A stretch of DNA of 64,000 nt from Ophiobolus disseminans. Taxonomy: Eukaryota; Ascomycota; Dothideomycetes; Pleosporales; Phaeosphaeriaceae. Positions 54,183-63,819 of this stretch are shown here, piece by piece (position 1 is the first letter of the stretch; every line of letters starts with the position of its first letter). A program made the translations under genes and the position numbers. Location: positions 9,614 to 73,613 of the forward strand of contig MU006246.1 of assembly GCA_010093685.1 (NCBI GenBank), read 5' to 3'. The notes below the pieces were generated by a model. The model saw nothing but the letters and a program-made list of their open reading frames with translations. It ran no database searches and had not been told where the DNA came from.

Positions 54183-54449
54183 CATGAACAACTTGCAGCC
54201 ATGCAAGCAGCCGACGAGCACGCTGCGTCCCAAGCAGAAAACCTAATCGCCACTCGTCGGGCTCTCCAGGTGATTCGTACCCACGAATTGATCAACATGA
54301 TGGTTGATGAAATACCTCGCATACAAGCCGCAATCGAGCAAATGGTGGCCGAAGGGGCTGGCGATGATAATCCCAGCCTTGTGAATATGCGGGCTGGCAT
54401 ACCTGCGTTTGAGGCGGCGATTACGAATTTTAGGCGCGCTGCTGAGTGA
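54183..54449 (+). other. In-frame open extension beyond the ERF4 stop, possible fourth coding exon
   Basis: The ERF4 frame continues open for 88 codons after the TAG at 54180-54182 and reads as a regular amphipathic helix: HEQLAAMQAADEHAASQAEN, then RRALQVIRTHELINMMVDEI, ending NFRRAAE. The TAG itself forms the 3' splice signal CATAG. Removing 54144-54182 (39 bp, GTCAAC) or 54081-54182 (102 bp, GTAGAG) keeps the frame and removes the stop. So this is likely the true C terminus, reached by splicing, but neither donor is a strong consensus. A CAG-to-TAG nonsense change is the other explanation. Confidence 0.5.
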
Positions 54450-55058
54450 TTGGGCAGGAGGGAGTAGGTGGTTACTTGTCTTGATTTTTGAGGGATCAGA
54501 AGAGATGGTGGGGTGTGGAGTAGACTTGTATCACTTTGCTGCGAGGCATGAAAATAATGTTTCTTTGGGGTTTTTTCATAGCGGGTTTGCTGTTTGGCTG
54601 GTAGATACCCAAGCGATGGCGGATAACGCTTTATTTGTATAGTAGCATTGGAGGGAGTTTATCAACTGTCAAATTGATAGCGTTCTTCTTCGTTATGTCT
54701 TTTGCTATCATCGAGGTTGTGCATTTCTTCATTGCCAAGTCACTGACTTCACTCTCCTACCCCCCAACTCCAGACTCTTTTACTCTGGCACGCGTAATAA
54801 TCCCCCACTTCCGTCCTTTCCCGTTGCACTCCCACCGCCGACATACCTCGTGAGGAAGGGGGCAAGCAGGAAGAATGGCGAGTGGACGGTAAACAGGGGT
54901 GCAGGGCTGTTGAGAGACATGGCGACAAACATCAGCGCGAAGGAAAAGAAAGGTGAATATCACGTCTCGAGCGACGCTAACGAGTTGAACCAAACACACA
55001 AGAGTAGCATGTCTTGAAATCCAGCATAAGCCTCCAATCCTACACCAAAGCCCTTCAC
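54450..55058. other. Intergenic between convergent ERF4 and RBG1
   Basis: About 600 bp, AT-rich near 54540-54740. No supported gene; short frames of 70-130 codons lack domains. Confidence 0.5.
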
Positions 55059-56464
55059 CTACTTCGCCACAATACTCACAACATCCTCGTCCGCGACGAA
55101 ATGCCCCAGCCCCACCCGCTGCGGCACATGCCTCGCACTCGCGCCCCACACAAGCGCATACTTGAACGTCTCCTTCAGCGTCCGATGCACCTGATCACAC
55201 ACATCCTCAATGGTACTCCCACTGCGCACTATCAACGCCTCGCTGAAATCTGGCACAATGCCCTTGCGCTTCGTATAAATCCTTATCAACGCCAACTCCT
55301 TCCAGCACCGCTCCACCACATCCTGAATCCCGAGGTCGAGCTCGCACGACATGACGACGGTGTGTGGCTCGCGGGCCAATTCGTCCAAGTGCGGGATCCC
55401 GATGCTGTCGACTTTGTTGTAGACGTACAAGCACTTTATGTATTTTCTGTGGTCCTTCATGATGGTGTCGATGAAGTCGTCTACGGTGGCGTTTTCGTCG
55501 CGGACGAGGACTTCGCAGTTGAGCATCTTGTAGTCTTTGAGGATGTTGTAGACCATTTTTTCGTCGAGGTGTTTGGGGGGCGTTTGGAAGTTGATTTTCA
55601 TGCCGCCGGCTTTTTTGGGCTTGAGGTAGATGTTGCTGGAGGGGGGTTAGGTGGAGGTGAGGGAGGGAGGGAGGGAGGGAGGGAGTGGGAGTGTGGGGGA
55701 CTTACGGTGGGTCACGGTTCAATCGGATTCCGACAGCTTCTAGTTCTGCTTCGAGTAACCTCCTCTGCTCGGCTTTCTTCGTTGCGTCCAAGATCATACA
55801 GATGAGATCACTCGTCTTTGCCGCTGAAATGACCTGTCTTCCTCGTCCCTTGCCTTCGGCCGCACCTTCGATGATACCTGGCAGATCGAGGACTTGGATT
55901 TCGGCGCCGCCATACTCCAGTACACCAGGGATAGCAGTCAAGGTGGTGAAAGAGTAGGCCGCAGCTTCTGACTTGGTTTTGGTGACTCGTGAGAGGAAGG
56001 TGGATTTGCCGACTGAGGGGAAGCCAACGAGGGCTATGCGTGCGTCGCCGGATTTGCTAACATCGAATCCTGTTCCACCGCCGCTTCCTGCTCCAGGAGC
56101 GGGTTCTAGGAGTTGGGCACGGAGACGGGCGAGTTTGCTGATGTAATATCAGCCTCTCATGTCTTGAAGAGATCGGTGGCAACTCCATACCCTTTCAGTA
56201 GACCAAGATGGTATTCTTGAGTGCAGTGTTAGCACGTGATGATAAAAGCGCTCGAATCTGCGTGTCCGTTGTTTTGTAGGTATAGCGTACCTGTGGCCTT
56301 GTTCTCTACATTTTGTTAGCCTTTGTATCACCTGCACTTTACTAATTCACTCACTCTGCGTCCTCCTCATCTCCTCCTCAATCCTAGCGGGTCGTTAGCG
56401 CTCGCAAATTTCAGACATCCCACGCATCTTCCTACTCTTTGATCTTCTCCGTGATGTTCACCAT
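55059..56464 (-). CDS. RBG1: DRG-family ribosome-associated GTPase Rbg1
   Basis: Six exons on the minus strand: 56464-56436, 56383-56355, 56305-56291, 56215-56191, 56137-55706 and 55635-55059, 368 residues, matching the family length. The five introns are 52, 49, 75, 53 and 70 bp, all GT-AG. Exons 1-4 are only 29, 29, 15 and 25 bp and together encode MVNITEKIKEIEEEMRRTQK and the following YHLGLLKGK. The GTPase core has G1 GFPSVGKST, G3 DLPGIIEGAAEGKGRG and G4 YNKVD; the C terminus is a TGS domain (ALIVRSGSTIEDVCDQVHRT to GLGHFVADEDVV). Rbg1 binds Tma46 and polysomes and supports translation. Confidence 0.95.
55661..55684. repeat. (GGGA)6 microsatellite inside an RBG1 intron
   Basis: Six perfect GGGA units on the + strand, that is (TCCC)6 on the transcribed strand, within the 70-bp last intron of RBG1. 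On the RNA it lengthens the pyrimidine tract before the CTCCAG acceptor. Its length is likely to vary between isolates. Confidence 0.9.
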
Positions 56465-56760
56465 CTTGGCGGTTCGTATCTGCTTCTACTGAATGTGTAA
56501 AGAGCGGCAAGTGAAGTTGTACTCGAGGCGCTTGTCAGCCAGTGGTATCACGATGGAAGAGGTTTGGTGTTGCAGCTTCGGCGCCATTTCGCCTTTAGCC
56601 TAGTCTCGCTTTTAGCGACTGCTCATCGACTGCGTCATCCGAACAAACATTATCTTCACGCCACAGGAAGTGCTTGTTTATTAGACGCGTTTAGTTGTTG
56701 TTCCTTCTCGATGTCACCAGCAGTACTTTGCATCTCCTTTCTGTTCATCTGAACTTCGTG

Positions 56761-58416
56761 ATGTTAAATCCTTTCAAACCGTCAGATCCCTGGCCACGTT
56801 CCCATCACGACTTGATCGAGCATTACTACGCCCAATATGACAAGCAAATTGCATCTGGAGAATATCAACCCTTTCTGTACCCATGGGGTACGCTGGGTGC
56901 TGTCGTGGTCATTGCGTATCTGTTGATTCCTCATCAGAATCGGCCATGGCTCAAGAACGCTCGCTTTTTGGCTTTTACGTGGATAGCTGGCTTCGCAATA
57001 TATAGCATACGTTATACAAGAGCTAAGGGGATGGCGCCGGCACTGGGAATAGGGTTGATTAGTGCGTGGAGCGTGGCGTGGGTGTCTGCTATTCTGGTAT
57101 GTAATGATGCACAGACGGATTTTCAGAGAATAGAAAGACTAGAAGGCGCATTCGGAGGTTCGAAGAATGAAACAAAAGAGAAAGACAGCAAGAGCCAGGA
57201 TACAGAATCTTCCACAGCAATAGACGGCCATCACAATGTAATTACATCTACATCCCCGACCAACGACATGGTCCACGGCCACGAAGGCCCCTCCCACCGC
57301 CATGGCACCTTCGCATGGCAACCCTACCCACTCACACCCTTCATAGAACGCCTCGACTGGGTCCTCGACATCTTCTGCAACTTCCGCGGCGCAGGTTGGA
57401 ACTGGCGCACCTCCGCGCTCCCACCACCCCCAAAGAGCATCCAAGAGCAACTGCACCTTAACTCGGGCGCCAGCGTCCCCAAATCCTCCTCCCGCACGCA
57501 CACCGGCCAAGTAAAACTCCACCCCTCGCGATCCGCACTCCTACGCTCAAACCTCCAAACCTTCCTAACCGGATACCTCACCCTCGACATCCTAAAAACA
57601 CTCATGATGCACGACCCCTACTTCTGGGGCCTCGTTTCGCGCCCCCCACCCGCGTACTTGCCGTTCGCACTCTTCTCCTCCTCGCCAATCCTAACACACA
57701 CATTCCACCTCGCACTCTCCATGCTCGCCGTAAAAACCGCCCTGCAAACAATCTTCTCTCTCGGGCCCCTCTTCTTCAGCGGCCTCTTATCGCCGTCGCT
57801 CATCGGCGCGCGCGCAGAGCACTGGATGTACCCCGAGACGTGGGCGCCGTACAGCGTGGTTCTGGATAAGGGGCTCGCGGGCTGGTGGGGCAGCTGGTGG
57901 CATCAGACGTTCCGGTTTGCGTTCCAGGAGCCGAGTCGGAAGGTGCTGGAGCTGCTGGGCAAGGATAAGAGGAGTGCGGTAGCCAAGGCCGGACAGTTGG
58001 TCACGGCGTTTGGACTTAGTGGAATCGTGCATGCGTGTGGGAGTTATACGTGTGCGGGGGATACGAGGCCTGTTAGGGGTCCGATTGCGTTTTTCATGGC
58101 TCAGGCGTTGGGTATATTTGCGGAGGTGCTGGGGTCGCAGGCATTGAGGGGGGTCGGGACGAAGGTGCCGAGGACGGCGAAGCAGGCGTTTACGTTTATG
58201 TATGTGCATGTGTGGTTTTACTTCACTGCGCATTTACTGTGCGATGATTTCGCGAGAGGAGGCGTGTGGCTGTTTGAGCCGGTTCCTGTTTCGTTGTTCA
58301 GAGGGCTGGGGTTCGGTGCTGATGCGAGAGATGGGTGGTGGTGTTGGTGGGGTCTTGGAGAGGTGAATAGGTGGCATAGCGGAGATACGTGGTGGACCAC
58401 TGGGATCGCATTTTGA
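56761..58416 (+). CDS. Wax synthase-like MBOAT acyltransferase
   Basis: A single exon of 551 residues from the Met at 56761; an in-frame Met at 56695 would add a hydrophobic stretch not typical of the family. The protein is a multi-pass membrane O-acyltransferase of the fungal wax-synthase-domain group. Family marks are FRGAGWNWRTSALPPPP near residue 210 and, in the C-terminal half, YPETWAPYSVVLDKGLAGWW, then WHQTFRFAFQEPS, with the presumed catalytic His in GLSGIVHACGSYTCAG near residue 423. Eight or so hydrophobic helices can be counted. Between residues 140 and 185 is a charged, disordered loop. Relatives acetylate or acylate alcohols, sometimes in terpene or toxin pathways; here no biosynthetic partner is adjacent, so the substrate is unknown. 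Confidence 0.85.
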   Translation: MLNPFKPSDPWPRSHHDLIEHYYAQYDKQIASGEYQPFLYPWGTLGAVVVIAYLLIPHQNRPWLKNARFLAFTWIAGFAIYSIRYTRAKGMAPALGIGLISAWSVAWVSAILVCNDAQTDFQRIERLEGAFGGSKNETKEKDSKSQDTESSTAIDGHHNVITSTSPTNDMVHGHEGPSHRHGTFAWQPYPLTPFIERLDWVLDIFCNFRGAGWNWRTSALPPPPKSIQEQLHLNSGASVPKSSSRTHTGQVKLHPSRSALLRSNLQTFLTGYLTLDILKTLMMHDPYFWGLVSRPPPAYLPFALFSSSPILTHTFHLALSMLAVKTALQTIFSLGPLFFSGLLSPSLIGARAEHWMYPETWAPYSVVLDKGLAGWWGSWWHQTFRFAFQEPSRKVLELLGKDKRSAVAKAGQLVTAFGLSGIVHACGSYTCAGDTRPVRGPIAFFMAQALGIFAEVLGSQALRGVGTKVPRTAKQAFTFMYVHVWFYFTAHLLCDDFARGGVWLFEPVPVSLFRGLGFGADARDGWWCWWGLGEVNRWHSGDTWWTTGIAF

Positions 58417-58836
58417 GGTATTGAGGCTCGTCTGCATGAACATTGTATAGAGTGGCATAGACATATATATTAGTAGTCCTGGCTCTGACTTCGGTTGCAC
58501 ATCAGGAGCAGGAAGACCGGCGTTCGAAAGAACCACATTCGTGACATTAATATTATGCTTATAAAGCTGCTCTATACAAACACGGCAGATGCTTTTGCTC
58601 TACGCACCATGATATTATAAGCGAGGTGGCCATTGCATCAGGCCAAACCCTCAATTCCCAAATGTGTTGTGCAGTGAATGCTTCGAACGGTATGTACACT
58701 CCCATCTTCCCCAGGCGTGCCATCATGACTGCACTGCAGTCACGGGCGTCTTCATCATCCCTTCAATGCACCTCCATTATCTTCGTAAAGGCGTCCGTCT
58801 CGTCCGGGCGAGCGTCTGTGGTGTATGGTGTGGCGT
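58417..58836. other. Intergenic between convergent MBOAT and ERG3 genes
   Basis: About 420 bp, AT-rich at 58540-58620 (ATTAATATTATGCTTATAA). No gene seen; it holds the two 3' flanks. Confidence 0.5.
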
Positions 58837-59945
58837 TCAGATGACCTTCTTCGTCTCAGATGCGTACTCACGACCCTCGTTGCCTTCCACTTGCTCCACC
58901 ATCTTGTCGACAGCGGCTGCCTGCTTCTTCCACTCGCTCTGGCACATCTTGAGCTCCTTCTGGAACAGCTCATCGTTGGGCTTCCTGTAGCTGCCTCCAA
59001 GACGGTCCCAGAGGGTGGTGAACTGTCCGTAGTTGTAGTTGAAGTACAGATGGTGCATCGTGTGGCAGGCGGCGCCATTGATGATAGCGGAGTTGTGCGC
59101 ATACTCGCCGTCGTGGATCAGCACGGTCCAGATGTTGACAAATATGAAGAAGGCGACAGAGGCCACCTTGGACAGCGGGAAGAGGAAAGGGAACATGTGG
59201 TAAGGTAGACCCTGCGCGTAGCCATCGAGAGGGTGGAAGGCGTGCGACGCGAAGGGAGTCGGCATGATCCACTTGTGGTGTGGCTTGTGGATGTACTTGT
59301 ACACGCGCGGGTGGTGCAGGCCACGGTGGATCCAGTAGATGAGGGAGTCGGTGAAGAGCAGGAAGAAGGGGATCTGTGCCCAGTCGTACCATCTTCCGGG
59401 GCCCTCTTCTGTGGTATCGTATAGCTTGGAGTAGCCGCGGACCTCGGCGAGGAACCACGGTACGGTGAGAATGGCCATGATGGGAAATGCGACGTTGGCC
59501 TGCTTCATCTCGAGTGTGATCTGGTTCTTGAGGTATCGTGGGTGCTTAAAGGTGGCCTTGTCGAAGACGAGGAAGTAGGATGCGCTTGCGAAGAGGTAGT
59601 ATACAAGGACGCCGAAAAGCCTGCACTGACACGTTAGCTGTGATTTCTAAGACTGCGGAGGGGCGGCCCGTACCACGTAATGAGGTATAATGATAAAGCC
59701 TGTCTCTGCCAGTCGTCGCGATTCCATGCGCTCATGTATGCGTATTTCGAGGGCGCAATAGAAAAGTAATGTGTTGAAGGCTCGTACTGCCATGTCGCAT
59801 GGGGCAGGGCGAAGGCAGTGGGCTCCTCCTTGAAGCTCGAATAGGTGGCATTGGCGGCAGGAGGTGAGAGTGCAGCTCTGGGGAGGAATGTGGCATAAAG
59901 AGGATCGAAAATAAAGGCGTCTGCTATCTCGAGGACGATATCCAT
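58837..59945 (-). CDS. ERG3: C-5 sterol desaturase (Erg3)
   Basis: Two exons on the minus strand, 59945-59674 and 59620-58837, with a 53-bp intron (GTACGG to TGCAG, GCTAAC branch point), 351 residues. The ER-membrane enzyme inserts the C5-C6 double bond of ergosterol using O2 and cytochrome b5. The three histidine boxes that bind the di-iron centre are intact: HRGLHH near residue 192, HKPHH near 202 and HTMHH near 279. Hydrophobic segments include LFGVLVYYLFASASYFLVF and FPIMAILTVPWFLAEV. ERG3 loss changes azole response in fungi, but nothing here suggests that this copy is impaired. Confidence 0.95.
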
Positions 59946-61013
59946 GTTGGGTGGTGTTTTGGACCCCTTCGGGGTTTGCGATTGTCAGGTACCGGAGGGC
60001 TGTGATTCGCGATGTTCCTGTGCGGCAAAGAAGCGCAGGTAAAGGGATGTTTATAGCTGTGAGAAGCGCAAAATGAGGGCTGCGTCTCGAAGATGAAGTA
60101 GGAATTAAGTGAAGGGACGAACGGCAGGGGCGGGAGGCGACACTTCCCTTTGAAGAGCTCACCACTTTTATCGGCGATAATCTTCTGCGCGCCGAGACCG
60201 TCCCTGAGCGACCCGCAGTAAATTAACGTACCGTCGTAACATGTCTACCAATCACACCTGTCAGAGTGCTCACTAGCTTAGTCATGTGACGTGCCCAAGC
60301 TCGCGGAAATGAGGATCCCGTTCTTTCCGGATGGGTCGACTTGGGCACACCATCCCTTTTATCTGATGATCTGATAACGGCCTAGGAAGATCGCGCACTC
60401 GGAACATGCTCGGATGGCTTACATGCCATAATCATGCCACCTACCTTGCGCGACCTCTTATTCCTGACGCGTTGCCTCTCTTCGTGGACCATTCATACGA
60501 AGTAGCAGACCACCTTTACCGCATCTGACACGATGCGCTAAACCAAATGACAAACCTCAACATCTGGCCCCTTCACCGCTTTGATATTCGATCTGGATTA
60601 TGCCGCCTTTGCATTTACAAAGCATACACTCGATTCCTTGCTCTCGTATACTTCAGTTGGCTTAGAGCTTTGATGACCACAAGGGTAGCTGAGAAGTTGA
60701 GCAAAGGCTGCTGCCCTAGCTGTCATTATGACTCGGCGCACAAACACGGCTGTTCGTCTTCAAAGTCGACTTCACCCTGGAAGTCGTTGCGCAAACGACT
60801 GCTCCACCAATCAGAGATTACACACGATGGAAGTCGCATTCAATTCGAGTTGTGATGGCGGCCCACTGCTGATGCTTTACCGTACCATCACCCTTGAGAT
60901 TTCTCTACTCGCATCTCCCTTTGCCCAACTTCCTACATTTCAGTTTCGTTGCTTTGTTTCGCCATTTATTTTTATTTCCTGCTTCATATTATTCAATTTC
61001 GTTTTCGTCTGCC
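59946..61013. other. Intergenic upstream of ERG3 and of the HET pseudogene
   Basis: About 1.07 kb. The first 200 bases are the ERG3 promoter side. The segment 60890-61010 is T/C-rich with TTTATTTTTATTTCC, a plausible promoter remnant for the HET gene. No other gene supported. Confidence 0.45.
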
Positions 61014-62097
61014 ATGCTTTTATGCCAGGTCTGCACTGACATCCTTAACCAATCGTCGGGCCATATTGGGCAGGATGGAGAAGCGCCATGGCACGTTAAA
61101 CACACGCACGAGCTAGGTGAACGCGAATCGACTTCCACTTTGGAGCTGTCTGCGCGTTCAGAATGCTTCTTTTGTGAGCAGTTCTGGAACAGTCTGTCAG
61201 AGCAACATCACCAGTTGCTTGTTGCTTCCGAGGTCAGCGAATGTGCACTTGCGCTCTATTGGGATGCCGGGGAGTCGCGATATACGAAGTTCGGGTCCTT
61301 CTTCGCACCAGAACTCAAGGACGACCTTCTGGAATCTAACCTGGATGATTGTTTGACTTCACTACCACCTGCCGATCTCCCGTCGCTCTTCCAGTCTGCG
61401 TTTCTGATTGCCGAAGCACTAGGTTTCCGGTACATTTGGATCGAGAAACTTTGCGTGTCCAGAACTCAACTGAGGATCAACTCGAATCATCCCAATTGAG
61501 AGGTCGAATCTTCCAAAATGGTGCAATCAACATCACCGTAGACTCGGGAGATGGCTTCATTCGAGCTCTGGACCACGAAGACTGCGCCTCACGTCTCCCC
61601 ACACGTGACTTAGTACCTGGGAATATATGGTCCGCAGAAAAAGTCTGCTCTCCACTGAGTCGTGACCCTCCATACTTCCAAGATCAGATATTCGCTCCAC
61701 GTCGGTTACACTTTGGGAAGTCCCAAGTCTTCTGGCAATGTCTCGAGCACAAGGCATGCGAGATCTTCCCCGACGGACTTCCAGAGCAAATTCTGCAGAA
61801 CTCCGCGAATGATAGTGTCATGGATAAGATTCTGAAAGGATTACATACGTTATCATCGTTGTTGAGATTGTCGACGGTTCCTACCCCGTGCCAACACACC
61901 ACTTCAGTGTCATGGGCTGAAGTATGGCATCAAATCGTAAACCAGTACTCACGCTGCATCTCATCGGTCTTATACACGAGACTTACTGGGATCCGTCCTG
62001 TTGCACGTGAGTTCGAAGTGCTTAGTGGAGATACATACGTCAACGGCCTGTGGCAGAGCAATCTCGTCAACGACTTCCTCTGGTATACGAATGGTAT
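61014..62097 (+). pseudogene. HET-domain gene, broken by a frameshift and by a Copia insertion
   Basis: The frame from the ATG at 61014 starts MLLCQVCTDILNQSSG, with CxxC-type pairs (CQVC, CFFC) common before HET domains. It enters the HET domain at AFLIAEALGFRYIWIEKLC. At about 61457 the reading shifts by one base: the family's next block continues in another frame as QNSTEDQLESSQLRGRIFQN, which looks like a single-base loss. The second frame then runs through GNIWSAEKVCSPLSRDP, WAEVWHQIVNQYS and GDTYVNGLWQSNLVNDFLWY to 62097, where a Copia LTR begins in the middle of the conserved region. A translated tail would stop inside the LTR at 62152. HET genes drive heterokaryon incompatibility; this copy is almost surely non-functional. 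Confidence 0.82.
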
Positions 62098-62259
62098 TGT
62101 CAGCCTAGCACCTCAGTTCACATGGTACACTGTGGACTGCATCTCCACGTGACTCTTAGTCACTGGCTTACTCATCATGTTGTGTATATAATCGCTCTAT
62201 GTAGCTCTCTCAATACAACAACCTTCTTCTCACTTTTGCCCTGTCTCCTACATCCGACA
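62098..62259 (+). repeat. 5' LTR of a Copia-type retrotransposon
   Basis: A 162-bp block starts TGTCAG and ends CCGACA, which are inverted repeats with one mismatch. It contains GTATATAATCGC at about 62181-62192, a fitting promoter TATA. It is followed directly by a half-tRNA primer site and then by a Copia gag frame. The left boundary also coincides with loss of HET-domain similarity. The 3' LTR is absent, so the target duplication cannot be checked (left flank GGTAT). Confidence 0.75.
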
Positions 62260-62277
62260 GTTATGAGCCCGGTATCC
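62260..62277 (+). other. Primer-binding site complementary to the 5' half of initiator tRNA-Met
   Basis: The bases directly after the LTR, GTTATGAGCCCGG, are the reverse complement of the anticodon stem-loop of eukaryotic initiator tRNA-Met (GGGCUCAUAAC). This is the half-tRNA priming used by Drosophila copia and related elements, in which reverse transcription starts from the cleaved anticodon loop. The match supports the LTR boundary. Confidence 0.7.
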
Positions 62278-62492
62278 CCGCACTACGCTGCAATACTCAA
62301 ATAAGATTGTTCACTCTTTTCTATTGCAACACACGTTATATACGTTGTCCCTGCAATCATCTGGAACGCCATTTTGCGAGCTGGTTATTGCCGCATCACA
62401 TTATCTTCCTTGAGATCATTTCTCACACCTATCAAGGCTACGCCTTTGATCATTTCTCTGCCGACTAGCAAGGCAGCTCTTTTCTAGCTATC

Positions 62493-63311
62493 ATGGCATC
62501 CTCAAGCATGTTTAATGATCATGTCATCACACGCGCTTCAATCATTCTTGAGAAACAGAGCGACTGGAAGCTCTGGTACTCAATGAAGAAGCAGTATGCC
62601 ACCGTCAAGGGCGTGTGGGAATATTGCGACCCTTCCACTGCAACAGCACCTCCAACAATTGATGATGAGCCTTCAGATGAAGCCTCAGAAGGCAAGTGGA
62701 GGAAGTGGGAGATCAAGACAAATGCCCAAAGGGCTACACTCAAGGCCATTGGCAAGGTCAACCTTGAGATCATGAGGACAGTGGCTTGCTCAAAGCTACA
62801 CCTCATCACTGAACTGGACCTAGACGTGCGTCTACGTCTCAAGACTCTCCAGGACCACTTCAAGATCACCAGTCAACAGCAAGTTCTGGAGCTCTCTACG
62901 CTGTACACAAATGTGCAGCTAAAACCCAAGAACCAGAGTACTGACACCTGGTTGAATGAATATTTGCGCATTACATCACTCTGCAAGGCAGAGGACATGG
63001 CAGAAATGAAGGGTACCCGCCCACAGTGGACCTTCATTAAAGCTGTCCAAGCGCATGGAGATGCTGACTGGTCTGGCCAACATTTTGCAGTCATGATTGG
63101 CTGTGAGGAGGACGTTAAGGATCCTCCAACACTAGAAGGATTGATCAACCGCTATCGCCGGTGGATCTCCACAAAACAGCTCCACACCAAGACACTTGGC
63201 AGTTTTGCAACCCAGGATGTCACACCGCCTACACTGCCTACACCGCCTTCCCTTGCTGTTGCTGAATCAAGGCCAAACAAAGCAAAATGTCTAATATCCC
63301 CTACTGCGTAG
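62493..63311 (+). mobile_element. Copia gag (UBN2/DUF4219-type), truncated before the zinc knuckle
   Basis: An intact frame of 272 residues with the typical Copia gag layout: an N-terminal DUF4219-like part (ITRASIILEKQSDWKLWYSM, VWEYCDPS), a UBN2-like helical part (RATLKAIGKVNLEIMRTVAC, LQDHFKITSQQQVLELSTLY), and a Pro/Thr linker. The CCHC zinc knuckle, protease, integrase and reverse transcriptase that should follow are missing: similarity stops at about 63290-63305, where an unrelated AT-rich repeat begins. There are no RIP stops in this frame, in contrast to the left-end elements, so this copy may be young or have escaped RIP. Confidence 0.82.
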
Positions 63312-63530
63312 CGAGAACCACCCTGTAGCGAGAAAAACTACAGGTACTTAGACAACTAAGCAGCAGAAGCCTTTTCTACGTCCCTATATCTGTATAATAT
63401 TACTTAATAATAGTGCAATAGATCTTCCTTTACCTCTAAACAGCTACTACTAGAAAATTACCAACATTATTATCGTCTTTGCGCCGGATGTGCGGAGGGC
63501 CTCGTTTTATAACGTAGCAGAGTACCTACA
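63312..63530. other. AT-rich repeat remnant between Copia and the solo LTR
   Basis: AT-rich sequence with many TA-containing stops, RIP-like in look. It begins with a near-repeat of CTGTAGCGAGAA (63324-63335; compare GCGTAGCGAGAA at 63306-63317). No coding frame can be assigned. It carries the left target duplication (CTACA, 63526-63530) of the solo LTR. Confidence 0.5.
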
Positions 63531-63819
63531 TGTAAGGGGCCAGGCTGAAGACAGCAGGAAGGCTAGGTTGAACAGAGATGAATTCGATGGAGTCTATCTA
63601 GAGCCAGAGAGCAGGCTGACTTTATAGCAGACTGCTGGCTTCTGGAAGTTTCTACATACATCAGCATTTGTCAGCTGTCAGAAGAACATATCTTGTTCTG
63701 GCTAGTTCCAGGACATTCCAGGACATTCCATGACGTTCTAGGACATTCCATGACGTTCCATGATGTTCTAATAAACCGAAGTGTATCCACTGAGGACAGT
63801 AGAGGTCTAACCTCTTACA
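63531..63819 (-). repeat. Solo LTR of the left-end Gypsy family, with 5-bp target duplication
   Basis: On the minus strand this 289-bp block begins TGTAAGAGGTTAGACCTC and ends GGCCCCTTACA. It aligns with the LTR at 1204-1471 but in opposite orientation. CTACA is present directly before (63526-63530) and directly after (63820-63824), a perfect 5-bp target-site duplication as Gypsy integrases make. No internal element sequence is attached, so it is a solo LTR left by recombination between the two LTRs of a full insertion. It is less RIP-decayed than the left copy in places, such as TGG and CAG retained. Confidence 0.92.
63701..63770. repeat. Seven 10-bp tandem units inside the solo LTR
   Basis: Seven adjoining 10-bp units of the forms GGACATTCCA and TGACGTTCCA occupy 63701-63770. 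The first and last are diverged. The corresponding part of the left LTR (about 1262-1312) is not arranged as clean repeats, so the array expanded in this copy or decayed in the other. Confidence 0.85.

Noticed and set aside
56695..58416. Biosynthetic gene cluster around the wax-synthase-like gene
   Set aside because: Neighbours are RBG1 and ERG3; no polyketide synthase, peptide synthetase, terpene cyclase or pathway regulator is present.
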